Source: Levilactobacillus enshiensis (GTDB lineage: Bacteria; Bacillota; Bacilli; Lactobacillales; Lactobacillaceae). Taken from it: 64,000 nucleotides of DNA. This document shows, piece after piece, positions 42,702 to 51,965 of this stretch (position 1 is its first letter; the number at the start of each line of letters is the position of its first letter). The stretch lies in the NCBI RefSeq assembly GCF_007115095.1, contig NZ_SULH01000005.1:152199-216198 (forward strand), read 5' to 3'. The notes under the pieces are model-generated. The model saw only the letters and a list, made by a program, of their open reading frames with translations. It was not told the DNA's origin and did not search any database. The translations under genes were made by a program, and so were the position numbers.

Positions 42702-44078
42702 GTGGATAGCGGTCAGATAGTTGTGAATCTAATTATTATTTTAATTACCTTCTTTTTTGCAGCTTTCTTTGTTGCCTGCGAGTTTGCTTTGGTTCAGACG
42801 CGTCCAAGTGCTTTGGAAGAAAAGATTGCGGCATTGGACAAGCCATCGACTAAGCTTAATCGGGCCATGAAAATGGTCACCAATTTAAATGAATATTTAT
42901 CAACGACACAAGTGGGGGTTTCCCTCGCTGGAATCATCTTAGGGTGGATCGGGGAAACGTTCTTCGTTGACCTATTACTTGGCGGAATCGCCCCTGCCCA
43001 CCTGAACACCGCCACGGCGCACACAATCAGTGTTATCGTCGGGGTGCTGCTGTTAACTTACTTAGAAGTGGTCTTTACTGAAATCGTGCCTAAGAACATC
43101 TCCATCGACATGCCAATGAAGGTGTTGATGCTCATCGTCACGCCGTTACACTACTGCCACGTCTTGTTCTACCCGTTCGTCTGGTTACTCAACACCAGCG
43201 CTTCCGGGGTTGTCAAAATGATGGGCTTGAAGGTTGCCAATGAAAGTGACGAAGTCTTCTCCCAAGCTGAAATCCTAAACCTTTCGCGGAGTGCCGTGGA
43301 AGGTGGCGAGTTGGAAAAGAACGACTTGGTCTACATGCAACGGGCCTTCGAATTAAACGACAAGGTTGCTAAGGATATTATGATCGACCGGACGCAGCTG
43401 ATCGTCATCGACATCACGTCTAACGTTAAAGAAGCGTTGACGGTGTACCTGCAGGAACGGTTCAGTCGCTTGCCTGTGGTTGCTGACAATGATAAGGATA
43501 AGATCCTCGGTTACGTTTATAACTACGACCTCATTCGACAGCAACAAGTCGACTCCCACGTCCGCGTGGATAAGTTGATTCGTGACATCTCAACGACACC
43601 AGAAACAACGCCAATTACCCAAGTCCTTCAACAAATGATCAAGAAACGAACACCTATCGTGGTCGTTGTCGACGAATACGGTGGAACTTCCGGGATCATT
43701 ACCGATAAGGATATCTACGAAGAGTTGTTCGGAACTGTTCGTGATGAAATCGACGATGCGAATGATCAATACATCTTCAAGCAACCTAGCGGCACGTTCC
43801 AGGTCAACGGGAAAATGACAACTTACGATTTCGAACGATACTTCAACGTTGATATCAAAGAGTTTGAATCGACCGAAACTGTGACGATGGCCGGCTACAT
43901 CATCGATAATTACCCTGATGTGAAGGTCAACGATGTCATTCACTTGGAAAACTTCGACTTAAAGATTCTCGATTATGAAAATTCATTCATCAATTGGTTG
44001 GAAGTCACGGTCAATACGCCGCAAAAGCAGATTGAATTTCATGACACTGACGACAAAGATGACAAAAAAGATAACTAG
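42702..44078 (+). CDS. CNNM/CorC (HlyC) family membrane protein with CBS pair
   Basis: 458 residues, GTG start after GAGGAA. The CNNM transmembrane domain (about 1-190) includes FFAAFFVACEFALVQTRPS and STTQVGVSLAGIILGWIGE. Two CBS modules follow (about 215-340) with IDRTQLIVIDI and VDEYGGTSGIITDKDI, then a C-terminal CorC/HlyC domain (about 360-440). The family exports magnesium or cobalt or regulates their transport. Monocistronic with a terminator at 44086. Confidence 0.9.
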   Translation: MDSGQIVVNLIIILITFFFAAFFVACEFALVQTRPSALEEKIAALDKPSTKLNRAMKMVTNLNEYLSTTQVGVSLAGIILGWIGETFFVDLLLGGIAPAHLNTATAHTISVIVGVLLLTYLEVVFTEIVPKNISIDMPMKVLMLIVTPLHYCHVLFYPFVWLLNTSASGVVKMMGLKVANESDEVFSQAEILNLSRSAVEGGELEKNDLVYMQRAFELNDKVAKDIMIDRTQLIVIDITSNVKEALTVYLQERFSRLPVVADNDKDKILGYVYNYDLIRQQQVDSHVRVDKLIRDISTTPETTPITQVLQQMIKKRTPIVVVVDEYGGTSGIITDKDIYEELFGTVRDEIDDANDQYIFKQPSGTFQVNGKMTTYDFERYFNVDIKEFESTETVTMAGYIIDNYPDVKVNDVIHLENFDLKILDYENSFINWLEVTVNTPQKQIEFHDTDDKDDKKDN

Positions 44079-44085
44079 AACCATT

Positions 44086-44126
44086 AAAAACAGGCCAGGA
44101 CATGATTGTCCTAGCCTGTTTTTTTC
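44086..44126 (+). terminator. Terminator of CNNM gene
   Basis: AAAAACAGGCCAGGA pairs with TCCTAGCCTGTTTTT. Confidence 0.8.
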
Positions 44127-44153
44127 GGTCGATCTTAAATCGGGTCTCTCTGA

Positions 44154-44348
44154 TTAAGCCTTCGGTCTGTTCTTCTTGCCAAACAGCCCCGTAATCACAT
44201 AGTAAATCCCACCAGCAATCAACAAGAGCGATACCCACCAAAAGACACTGGTCAATCGTACTGGCAAGATATCCCATACCATCAGTGCCAAAATCAGCAC
44301 ACCACTCCAAAAATCAACGGACTTATAAAAATATTTATTAAACGTCAT
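44154..44348 (-). CDS. Small two-helix membrane protein, paralogue 1
   Basis: 64 residues from ATG 44348, with GGAG ten bases upstream; the longer frame to 44369 would deepen the overlap. It starts MTFNKYFYKSVDFWSGVLIL, has two hydrophobic segments and a basic tail, and is paralogous to the upstream gene (shared Y-x-SVDFW-x-G). It overlaps that gene by 11 bp. Function unknown. Confidence 0.6.
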   Translation of the reverse strand: MTFNKYFYKSVDFWSGVLILALMVWDILPVRLTSVFWWVSLLLIAGGIYYVITGLFGKKNRPKA

Positions 44349-44553
44349 GCTTTTTATGCTCCTTGTCATCCGTTGACTGATTACTGGTCAAGCCGCGAAA
44401 TAATTCGTAGATGCCCACCATCAGTAAGGCAACGGAAAATATCCAATAAAAAAAGTCAGCCCCAATCGGCGATAATCCCCCAAAGCCCACAATCAGTGCT
44501 ACCAACCCGGCCCAAAAATCAACGGATCGGTAAAATAAACGGTTAATGCGCAT
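44338..44553 (-). CDS. Small two-helix membrane protein, paralogue 2
   Basis: 71 residues: MRINRLFYRSVDFWAGLVAL, two membrane helices, then a charged C-tail (DDKEHKKHD). Same pattern as the next gene, so the pair is a tandem duplication. GGAGGA lies upstream of the ATG. Function unknown. Confidence 0.6.
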   Translation of the reverse strand: MRINRLFYRSVDFWAGLVALIVGFGGLSPIGADFFYWIFSVALLMVGIYELFRGLTSNQSTDDKEHKKHDV

Positions 44554-44928
44554 TTAACCTGTCCTCCTACCCCTATGAATCGGTGGCCCCTTACCATCCC
44601 TGTTCATTATATGACTAACTTCTCCCAAACAACAACCTGCCCAGAACTAATTCTGCCATTGATTGTTAATCACACACTTCGAATCGTCAAGTCAAGCCCC
44701 CACCCCAACTGCTGGCGGTGATGTTTCCTGGGTCCCGTCCCTAAAACCGTCGAGCAGCTGGGCAATTTTCTAACTATTGGCGTAATCATCACTGTTCGTT
44801 GCGGCGGACCACGGTTTGTCGTGAGCGTACGCTGGACCGTCTTCATTTATTTTCAAGCATTGACACGTTCATGAAAGCAGCGCCATAATAACCTTTGACT
44901 TGATCTTTTCAGAAGGAAGGCCCCCTAA
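44554..44928 (+). promoter_or_regulatory. Intergenic region with AEC promoter
   Basis: No gene seen in 375 bp. A promoter TTGACA (44860-44865), 18 bp, CATAAT (44884-44889) stands 40 bp before the AEC start. Confidence 0.45.
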
Positions 44929-45855
44929 ATGGATATGGGACAATTAACCAGCCAGATCACCTTGATGTTTCTTTTAATGGCCATTGGACTGCTGATTAAC
45001 AAGCTGGGATTCATGCACGGACAAACTGCCACCGATCTCACCAACATCTTACTCTACGTGGTATCCCCCTGCCTCATCGTGAATGCCTTTGAACAGCACT
45101 TTTCCGTAACTCGCCTCCAGGCTCTGTTCTGGGTAATGTTAGGGATTCTGCTCACGTATGGTGTCATGGTGATTGTCACCAACTTGGTTTTTAAACGCGT
45201 CACCGATGTCAATCTACAGCGCATTATGCGGTTTGGCGCTGTGTATTCCAACGCTGGTTTCATGGGCGTTCCCCTTGCCAGTGCGCTCTTTGGCAGCGCC
45301 GGTGTCTTTTTCGCTGTTGCTTCGCTCGCCGGCTTCAACATTTTTTGCTGGACGCACGGCATTGCCCTCTTTACGCCGCACAAGAATCAACGTCACATGA
45401 ACTGGCACCAGATACTCTTAAATCCCAATATCGTGGCCATTGCTATCGGCCTGCTCATTTTCATCAGTGGCATTAAGCTCCCCAATCTGTTGAATCAGAC
45501 CATCACCTACGTCAGCTCAATCAATACTCCACTGTCCATGATTGTGATTGGGAATAGCCTAGCCGCCGTCAAGCTAAATCGGCATACTCTGGACTATCGA
45601 CTTTGGGCGCCCCTGTTTCTGCGAAATTTGCTCTTTCCGATCATCATGCTCTTCATGTTAAGGCTATTCGGTGTTCAGGGTATCCCGCTCTACACTACGG
45701 TTTTGATGGCTGCTTGTCCGGTTGCCGGTAACGTCGTTCTCTTTACCTTGCAAGCTCATGGTGACACCAGTCCAGCCGTTACACTAATGAGTCTATCAAC
45801 GATTCTTTGTCTGATCACCATCCCAATCATTTTCGCGCTGAGCGATCTGCTCTGA
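44929..45855 (+). CDS. AEC-family transporter
   Basis: 308 residues with ten membrane helices in two halves, auxin-efflux-carrier superfamily. In lactic bacteria such proteins often carry malate or other organic acids. Family features include LLYVVSPCLIVNAF (about 40-53), RFGAVYSNAGFMGVPLA with the Asn of the crossover (about 103-119), and CPVAGNVVLFTLQA (about 265-278). AAGGAAGG precedes the ATG. No malolactic or decarboxylase gene is adjacent, so the substrate stays open. Confidence 0.85.
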   Translation: MDMGQLTSQITLMFLLMAIGLLINKLGFMHGQTATDLTNILLYVVSPCLIVNAFEQHFSVTRLQALFWVMLGILLTYGVMVIVTNLVFKRVTDVNLQRIMRFGAVYSNAGFMGVPLASALFGSAGVFFAVASLAGFNIFCWTHGIALFTPHKNQRHMNWHQILLNPNIVAIAIGLLIFISGIKLPNLLNQTITYVSSINTPLSMIVIGNSLAAVKLNRHTLDYRLWAPLFLRNLLFPIIMLFMLRLFGVQGIPLYTTVLMAACPVAGNVVLFTLQAHGDTSPAVTLMSLSTILCLITIPIIFALSDLL

Positions 45856-45982
45856 CTACGACTTCATCTTCAGTTTAAAACATAGCTTAGCCGTTATCAC
45901 TGCTAATCATCCGCAATAAGCCTGTCTTTATTTATAATTTAATCAGGTTATAAATGATGTAATAGCATCTTTTTTTACAGTA

Positions 45983-46010
45983 TTGTATAGTTGCTATTTA
46001 ACTGTATAAT
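45983..46010 (+). promoter_or_regulatory. Promoter of secreted-protein gene
   Basis: TTGTAT (45983-45988), 16 bp, TATAAT (46005-46010), 25 bp before the start codon. Confidence 0.6.
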
Positions 46011-46034
46011 TGTGCTAAAGGGGTGATTTACTTT

Positions 46035-46547
46035 ATGAAACTTAAGCTTAACCTACTATTCGCGTTCCTTACCGGACTACTCATCACTATCGGCGGATCA
46101 ACCGCCGTGGCCAAGCAAGCAGCGACGTCAACGCCAACCGCACTGCGCGGAACTTGGACACAGTACCATCCATCAGAGAAGAGCTACACTGTCGTTCAGA
46201 TTAAGCCCCACAGCATCAGCTACCATTTGGAAAAAAATGGTAAACGCGTGGGGGGTAAACCTGCTGTCTTTACTTTCAAATCTAAGGGTTACCACCAGCT
46301 TAACGTCAAACGTTTCAATCATCCAAACGCCCAACCAAGTTACCAGCTGAATACTGCCCATCACTACTATGAAAAACTGCCACAAATGTGGATCGGTCAC
46401 CAAACCATTAAGGGCCACCGTTACCGCGTCCTCAAAACCTATGAAAAGCGCGGTCACCGGGTTGGTGTCTTTACACCAAAGAAAATGACGGTCGATGCCA
46501 CTTACGACTACGGGACACAGAAACCTGCATCATTCCTTGGTCATTAA
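46035..46547 (+). CDS. Secreted protein of unknown function
   Basis: 170 residues from ATG 46035 (AAAGGGGTG upstream; an in-frame GTG at 46023 overlaps the RBS). A signal peptide (about 1-27, ending AVAK/QAAT) leads to a basic, His- and Tyr-rich domain starting LRGTWTQYHPSEKSYTVVQI. The beta-rich, lipocalin-like start resembles small secreted lactobacillar proteins, but no family was recognised. Confidence 0.65.
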   Translation: MKLKLNLLFAFLTGLLITIGGSTAVAKQAATSTPTALRGTWTQYHPSEKSYTVVQIKPHSISYHLEKNGKRVGGKPAVFTFKSKGYHQLNVKRFNHPNAQPSYQLNTAHHYYEKLPQMWIGHQTIKGHRYRVLKTYEKRGHRVGVFTPKKMTVDATYDYGTQKPASFLGH

Positions 46548-46596
46548 AACGTGCCCCCAACTCGATAACCTGTTTGAAAACGCTTATGATTCGTCT

Positions 46597-46648
46597 AAAA
46601 AAGACGGCATCACCAGTTCTCATTGAGAACCTGACGATACCGTCTTTT
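46597..46648. terminator. Bidirectional terminator between convergent genes
   Basis: AAAAAAGACGGCATC...AGTTCT pairs with AGAACCTGACGATACCGTCTTTT; it serves both the secreted-protein gene and the DHA2 exporter. Confidence 0.8.
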
Positions 46649-46681
46649 GTACACCCTTCATCGTTCGGGCGTAGCTATTAT

Positions 46682-48118
46682 TTATTTCGTTTCAGCCTTA
46701 GGTAACCGTAAAGCTAACAGGAAACCCACCAATGCCAACACAAAGGTAAAGTAGAACCCATAGTGAGTCCCATTGACAAACGCGCCAGCAGCATTGTTGG
46801 CACCATTAGCAATGTACGCCGCTTGACCAATCCCTAACAGACTGGTAGCAATCGCCGTCGCAATGGCGCCGACGATTTGTTGCAACGTATTCATAATGGC
46901 ACTACCGTCAGCAGCGATTGGGCCCGTCAACGCGTTTAACCCGTGCGTTTGTGAAGGTGACATCGCAAGTGGTGCCCCAATCATCAAGATCACGTGGGCC
47001 AAAATAATGTACCAAACAGCCGTTGCGGTTGACGTTAAGGCCAACATCAAGGCCCCAACCATCGAAATGATAAACCCAATTCGGGCGGGCATCTGTGCGC
47101 CCACTTGGTCATATAAGCGACCAGCAACCGCAGAAACTACGGCGTTCATCACACCACCAGGGAACATGATGACCCCGGTCAACGCAACCGGTACCAACAG
47201 TCCCTTTTGGATGTACATTGGTAACAGATACATAGCGGACAAAATAATACCGAAGTTGATCATGACCAGCACGGCCCCCATCCGGAATCCCGGAATCGCA
47301 AAGGCCCGCAGGTTCAAGATTGGCTTTTCCATCGTCAATTGACGGTGGGTATACCAAGCCAGAACTAAGATACCAACAACCAAGGCACCAATGACAACGG
47401 CGGAACCCCAGCCCCGGTCACTCGCCATGCTCACACCGATCACCAAGCTCCCAAAACCAATCGTGGAGAGGATAATGGACAAGAAATCGACCTTTGGCCG
47501 TGTCACTTCAGCAATGTTCTTTAGCGATGTAACGGCAAACGCAAGGGCGATCACCAAGAATGGCACGAATAACCAGAAAATCCACCGCCAGGAAGCAACT
47601 CCCAAGACGATTCCGGCTAACGTTGGCCCCACGGCTGGCGCGAACATGATGACCAAACCAACCATCCCCATGGCAGCCCCCAACTTGTAAGGTGGGAAAA
47701 TCTGCATAGCGACCGTAAACATCAGCGGCAAAATCAAGCCGGTCGCAATTCCTTGAATCATTCGACCAAAAAGAAGTATGCCGAAACCTGGTGCAGATGC
47801 CGAAATAATCGCACCGACCGTAAAGTCAATCAATGCGAACAGGATCACCTGCCGCGTCGTAAACCATTTCGTTAAAATACTGGATAGCGGGAGAACGATC
47901 CCCACCATTAACATATATCCGGTGACTAACCACTGAACCGTGGCCGTTGACACGTTTAATTGTGCCATTAATTGTGGTAACGCAATGTTCAGGGACGTCT
48001 CAGAAAACATCCCGACAAATCCCCCGATAAGCATCCCCATCATGGCAAGCATGGGGTGAGCAACTTGTACCCGTGCTTTTTTTGCCATTTCAGGTTGGCT
48101 ACTTTGTACTGAATCCAT
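46682..48118 (-). CDS. MFS drug exporter, DHA2 family (second copy)
   Basis: 478 residues, about 14 helices. Helix 1 SETSLNIALPQLMAQL and GLVIMFAPAVGPTLAG (motif C) closely follow the exporter at 13521-14924, so the two are paralogues. Proton-driven efflux of hydrophobic compounds; substrate unknown. A weak cre-like AGTAAACGTTTTCT lies at about 48211, but two consensus positions fail. Confidence 0.88.
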   Translation of the reverse strand: MDSVQSSQPEMAKKARVQVAHPMLAMMGMLIGGFVGMFSETSLNIALPQLMAQLNVSTATVQWLVTGYMLMVGIVLPLSSILTKWFTTRQVILFALIDFTVGAIISASAPGFGILLFGRMIQGIATGLILPLMFTVAMQIFPPYKLGAAMGMVGLVIMFAPAVGPTLAGIVLGVASWRWIFWLFVPFLVIALAFAVTSLKNIAEVTRPKVDFLSIILSTIGFGSLVIGVSMASDRGWGSAVVIGALVVGILVLAWYTHRQLTMEKPILNLRAFAIPGFRMGAVLVMINFGIILSAMYLLPMYIQKGLLVPVALTGVIMFPGGVMNAVVSAVAGRLYDQVGAQMPARIGFIISMVGALMLALTSTATAVWYIILAHVILMIGAPLAMSPSQTHGLNALTGPIAADGSAIMNTLQQIVGAIATAIATSLLGIGQAAYIANGANNAAGAFVNGTHYGFYFTFVLALVGFLLALRLPKAETK

Positions 48119-48248
48119 TCGTTTTCACACTCACTTTCATTTCAAAACACAATGGATTACTCTAACAGAAAAAAATTCTTTTCGTAAGTACAAATTTAGA
48201 AAAACTTAAAAGTAAACGTTTTCTTGTGAAATTTCTATCCAAAACCCT

Positions 48249-49766
48249 CTATTTTGACGATTTGATAGCCGCAATCTGTTCACGAAGTTCCTTTAAACGT
48301 TGCGTATCCAATTCTGGTGCCATCATCGCTTGATCATACTCAAATTGTAATCGTGGCAAGTCCGTTGCTGGTGTCCCCACCGCTGTTCGTGCCGGGTCCG
48401 TCAACTGATGATCAGCAAGGGTCAACGTCCGCGTTGCCACGTGTTGCCGGAAGGTCTGGTCATGGGCCACAAAGAGCACGGTGCCCGGGTAGCCCTGCAG
48501 AAAGTCTTCCAACGCCCGTAAAGCCGGCAAATCCAAATAATTCGTGGGTTCGTCTAGAATCAATAGGTTGCTGGCACTGACCAAAATCGTCAGCAATTGC
48601 AGTTTGACCTGTTCACCGCCGCTGAGGTCCCCCACCAGCCGGTCGTAGAACTTAGCTGTTAATCCAAACGCTCCCATGATTTGGCGTGTCCGGTTCTGAT
48701 CCAGGGCCGTGGCCGTCCGAATCACCTGCCAGACCGTCTTGTCCAATGGCAACTCCGTCATGTCTTGATGGAAGTAACCGACCCGCGCACTCGGTGCCAA
48801 CCGGGTCTGCGCAGCATGGGCTAAAATGGCGTCGATCAAAGTCGACTTACCACTACCGTTCGGTCCGGCTAAAGCCACCCGTTCACCCGGCTTGATTCGC
48901 AACTTCACGTGTTGCAACAGATCATGCTTTCCACGAGTTAAATGTAAGTCGTCCACCGTGATCAAATATTTCCCGGTCACTGGTGGTAAGTCCGTTGCAA
49001 CCAACTTCAAAGCGGCCGTCTCATGGGGCTTCACCGTTGTCGTCTGGCGATTGGCACGTTCTTGTAATGCCTTCGCACCACGTTCCATTTTACCCGCGTT
49101 TTGTTCCCGGACGGATTTACTGTTGGCCCGCTCCATGGCACTCATGCGCTTACTACCCTTGCGAACGCGAGCCGCCTTTTCGTGCCGGGCCTGCACGGCT
49201 TGCTGTAATTCACGCCGCTCCCGTTGCTCATGCTGGTACTGTGATAACGTATTTTGCCGGCGCTGTGCCCGATAAGCCTCAAAGTTAGCGAAGCTTCCGT
49301 TGTACTGCGTGTAGGTGTGCTCTTCCAGCGACCAAATTTGGGTCGCCACGTGGGCCAACAGGTCTCGGTCATGCGAAATCATGATCAGTAAGCCGTTGAA
49401 ATGGTTCAGCTGTTCCGTCAACCAACGTTGGTGATCATCATCGAGGTTAGCTGAGGGTTCATCTAAAATTAAAATTTCTGGTCGTTGCGCTAAGGCGACC
49501 CGAATCCGGTCCAGCATACTCTGACCACCGGAGCGGCCCGCAGTTGGCGCAATCTGTGGCACCAAGGTCACCGGGGCCGTCACGTTGCGTTGCCCGGCAA
49601 AATCCGTATCTTGACCACTGATAATCCGTGCTAAGGTGGTCTTTCCAGTTCCATTAGCGCCAATAATGCCAACGCGGTCACCCGTTTGGGCGGTTAAATG
49701 GTCAACGGTAAATAATGTGACTCCCGCGACCGTTTTCGTTAAATTCGTTAGTGTTAGTTGTGTCAA
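48249..49766 (-). CDS. ABC-F ribosomal protection-type ATPase
   Basis: 505 residues from TTG 49766, nine bases after GGGGG; the longer frame to 49814 has no RBS. Two ATPase domains and no membrane segments. Domain 1: GANGTGKTT, signature GRSGGQSML (Ser-Gly-Gly-Gln, unlike LSGGE), EPSANLD. Domain 2: GPNGSGKST, LSGGEQVKLQ, LDEPTNYLD. The basic linker (about 180-260, RRELQQAVQARHEKAARVRKG in part) is long, as in antibiotic-resistance ABC-F proteins that eject drugs from the ribosome. The attenuator at 49825-49917 supports antibiotic induction. Confidence 0.85.
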   Translation of the reverse strand: MTQLTLTNLTKTVAGVTLFTVDHLTAQTGDRVGIIGANGTGKTTLARIISGQDTDFAGQRNVTAPVTLVPQIAPTAGRSGGQSMLDRIRVALAQRPEILILDEPSANLDDDHQRWLTEQLNHFNGLLIMISHDRDLLAHVATQIWSLEEHTYTQYNGSFANFEAYRAQRRQNTLSQYQHEQRERRELQQAVQARHEKAARVRKGSKRMSAMERANSKSVREQNAGKMERGAKALQERANRQTTTVKPHETAALKLVATDLPPVTGKYLITVDDLHLTRGKHDLLQHVKLRIKPGERVALAGPNGSGKSTLIDAILAHAAQTRLAPSARVGYFHQDMTELPLDKTVWQVIRTATALDQNRTRQIMGAFGLTAKFYDRLVGDLSGGEQVKLQLLTILVSASNLLILDEPTNYLDLPALRALEDFLQGYPGTVLFVAHDQTFRQHVATRTLTLADHQLTDPARTAVGTPATDLPRLQFEYDQAMMAPELDTQRLKELREQIAAIKSSK

Positions 49767-49824
49767 AAAGTCGTCCCCCTTTTGTAAGCAGGGATTGTGG
49801 GTCCAACCGACCAATTTTCAGGTA

Positions 49825-49864
49825 CAAAAAAGTGGCCGCTTTCCGTTCGGAAATGGCGCCCACT
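49825..49864 (-). terminator. Attenuator terminator in the ABC-F leader
   Basis: On the minus strand AGTGGGCGCCATTTCCG pairs with CGGAAAGCGGCCACT, then TTTTTTG. It stands 14 bases after the leader peptide stop and about 60 bases before the ABC-F start. Confidence 0.65.
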
Positions 49865-49878
49865 GGTTGCTTGGCAAC

Positions 49879-49917
49879 TCAGTCGGCGTAACCCATCAAT
49901 CCCAATTGCAGGCCCAC
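49879..49917 (-). CDS. Leader peptide of the ABC-F gene
   Basis: A 12-codon frame from GTG (49917): M-G-L-Q-L-G-L-M-G-Y-A-D, then TGA. AAGGGGTGG lies just upstream. A GTTG/CAAC stem follows the stop, before the terminator. A ribosome stalled here by an antibiotic could prevent terminator folding, as known for other ABC-F and erm genes. The arrangement is visible; the mechanism is inferred. Confidence 0.45.
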   Translation of the reverse strand: MGLQLGLMGYAD

Positions 49918-50010
49918 TCCACCCCTTAACGGTGATGAAGCTGACTAACATTTGTGGATTGAATTAGTTACGCATCGGCTGAATACCTCGTTCTTTCTTA
50001 AAGTAGCTAC

Positions 50011-50039
50011 AGAATAGCATATCGTTTAAAAATTGACAA
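50011..50039 (-). promoter_or_regulatory. ABC-F promoter
   Basis: Minus strand TTGTCA (50039-50034), 17 bp, TATTCT (50016-50011). Confidence 0.6.
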
Positions 50040-50147
50040 GTCCCGACTTATCTAGCTGATATCACCCCGCCTAAAATCTTAAGAGCATTCCTGCCCAAAT
50101 CCGTGTACACTAGGACTAAAGAATTTGGTGAAAACGGAGGAACAAAC

Positions 50148-50618
50148 ATGCAACCTTTACGACTATTATTCATCTCAATTGAGGGCAATACCCGGAGCTT
50201 CGTTGAACACCTGACCGCCTATGCCGCTAAGCAACACGCTGCTGATGCCAGTCTTCCTGAAATCGAATCTAAGGAAATCAGCGAAGCCAGCGACTTTGAG
50301 GACGAGACACAACCTTACTTTTGCTTCGTCCCGACCTACCTCGACGGCGGCAACGGCATCGACAACGGCGTGAAGGAGCTGATGACCAACGTTATGGGCG
50401 AATACATCGCTTACGCTGACAACGCCCACCAGTTACTCGGCGTAGTCGGCAGTGGCAACCGTAATTTCAATGAACAATACTGCTTAACTGCTAAACGTTA
50501 CGCTCAGCAATTCAACGTCCCATTCGTTGCCAATTATGAATTACGCGGTGTTCCCCGCGACGAGACTCGGGTCTACGATGCCCTGGTCGCCCGTGCCAAG
50601 GAGGTGGCCCAAGCTTGA
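50148..50618 (+). CDS. nrdI: NrdI-like flavodoxin
   Basis: 156 residues from ATG 50148 (CGGAGG upstream). The flavin-binding start LLFISIEGNTRSFVEHL and GVVGSGNRNFNEQYCLTAKRYAQQF match NrdI, which activates the manganese cofactor of class Ib ribonucleotide reductase. No nrdEF is adjacent, so it is a detached copy. Its end overlaps the nitroreductase start by four bases. Confidence 0.85.
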   Translation: MQPLRLLFISIEGNTRSFVEHLTAYAAKQHAADASLPEIESKEISEASDFEDETQPYFCFVPTYLDGGNGIDNGVKELMTNVMGEYIAYADNAHQLLGVVGSGNRNFNEQYCLTAKRYAQQFNVPFVANYELRGVPRDETRVYDALVARAKEVAQA

Positions 50619-51361
50619 ATCCAACATTAACCACCCTCATGGCGCACCGCAGCATTCGCCAATTTACCGACCAACCGTTGACGGCAACAGAAGTCGACAC
50701 GCTTATCACTGCTGCGCAGCACGCGCCAACCAGCACCTTTTCTCAACAATACAGCATCATCAGTGTGACCGATCCGAAAAAACTGGCCGTCTTAAGTGAC
50801 ATCACTGGCCATCATTGGTTGAAACGTGCTGGCCACTACTTTATCATGGTCGCTGATCAATACCGCAACCAACAGTTGGTACCGGCAACTGCCACGACCC
50901 AGGCTAACCTCCACAGTCTTGATAAACTGCTGGCCGCTATCTTCGATGCCACTATCGCGACAGAAGCTATGGTCACGGCCGGTGAGAGCATGGGGCTCGG
51001 CAGTACCATTATGGGCAGTATTCTGAACGATGCCCAACGCGTCATCGACCTGCTGGACCTGCCACCACTGACGTTTCCCATTCTCGGTCTCGCCATGGGT
51101 CACCCCGCCGAACAACCGGAACAAAAACCACGGTTGCCGCAATCACTCATGCACTTCACTGACGGTTACCAACGATTGGCAGCCAATGATCCAACGCTGA
51201 TGGCTTACGATCACCTCATCACGGATTACTACCATCAACGCGGCAGTCACCAGCGCGATGAGACCTTTACGCACCACATCATTAGCGAAATGAATCGTGA
51301 CCCGCAAAACCGGGCTACTATCTTAACTGCTTTACAACATCAAGGATTTTTAACTCATTAA
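50615..51361 (+). CDS. Nitroreductase-family FMN oxidoreductase (NfsA type)
   Basis: 248 residues, TTG start after AAGGAGG; overlaps the nrdI stop. MAHRSIRQFTDQPLT at the N-terminus binds FMN phosphate; APTSTFSQQYSIISV and GESMGLGSTIMGSI complete the FMN pocket. Reduces nitro compounds or quinones with NAD(P)H; physiological substrate unknown. A composite structured element follows at 51441. Confidence 0.88.
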   Translation: MNPTLTTLMAHRSIRQFTDQPLTATEVDTLITAAQHAPTSTFSQQYSIISVTDPKKLAVLSDITGHHWLKRAGHYFIMVADQYRNQQLVPATATTQANLHSLDKLLAAIFDATIATEAMVTAGESMGLGSTIMGSILNDAQRVIDLLDLPPLTFPILGLAMGHPAEQPEQKPRLPQSLMHFTDGYQRLAANDPTLMAYDHLITDYYHQRGSHQRDETFTHHIISEMNRDPQNRATILTALQHQGFLTH

Positions 51362-51440
51362 CTAGTTGAAAGATAAAATCCAGGTCTCATCTCAGTATGG
51401 GTAAGCTGTCACACCGTTAAATTAGCCTAAATTGAGCGCA

Positions 51441-51884
51441 CTCCGGCTGCCAGGGATTCCGCCTGCTGTGGGGACGCTTCAGCCTGGCAGAACACCAGTC
51501 TTCTCGCTCGATTTGAAGCCACGAAAACCACGTGTCTCCAAAGTCGCCCGTGCTGTAAGCTGGCTCACCAGCTAACACCACTTTCACGGCCGGCTCCATC
51601 CCTGACCTCCTCCGACGCTGACGGCGTTTTATCAAGACAACGACAGCTACCTGGCATTTTTTGAATTCGCTTAATAACGACCATTATGGTTATTCTCAGA
51701 GTCGTCTGAGAACACAATGTAAGCCGAGAGGTCGGCAGATATGAGCTCAGGCGCGTCGTTCTACTTAGTCAGTAAGTGACTTTCTTACTGGCTTAGTAGA
51801 AAACCAAGCTTGTAGACTCGGACCCTTCGAGGCTTCAAGTTGTGTTCGCACCGTTCCAGCTCATATCTGCCGACCGGTAAGGCG
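51441..51884 (+). ncRNA. Composite structured element, copy A
   Basis: Part 1 (51441-51620) shares with copy B the islands GGCTGCCAG, TGTGGGGAC, TTTGAAGCC, TCTCCAAA, GCTGTAAGC and GCTAACACC. Between them the stems differ but still pair: CACG/CGTG (51520-51534) and AGCTGG/CCAGCT (51558-51573). Part 2 (51730-51875) is an 18-bp outer stem GGTCGGCAGATATGAGCT (51730-51747/51858-51875) around two inner hairpins (51761-51799, 51809-51839), followed directly by GGTAAGGCG. It lies after the nitroreductase on the same strand. Confidence 0.65.
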
Positions 51885-51965
51885 ACTAGCCCACCAAGTT
51901 GCCTACTTTTAGGGCTACTGTTGTTGGTAGAAACCGCACTTTGGAGCTTTATTAACAGGCGTGCG

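Noticed and set aside
48200-48235. cre site before the second DHA2 exporter
   Set aside because: AGTAAACGTTTTCT fails the first and last consensus positions.
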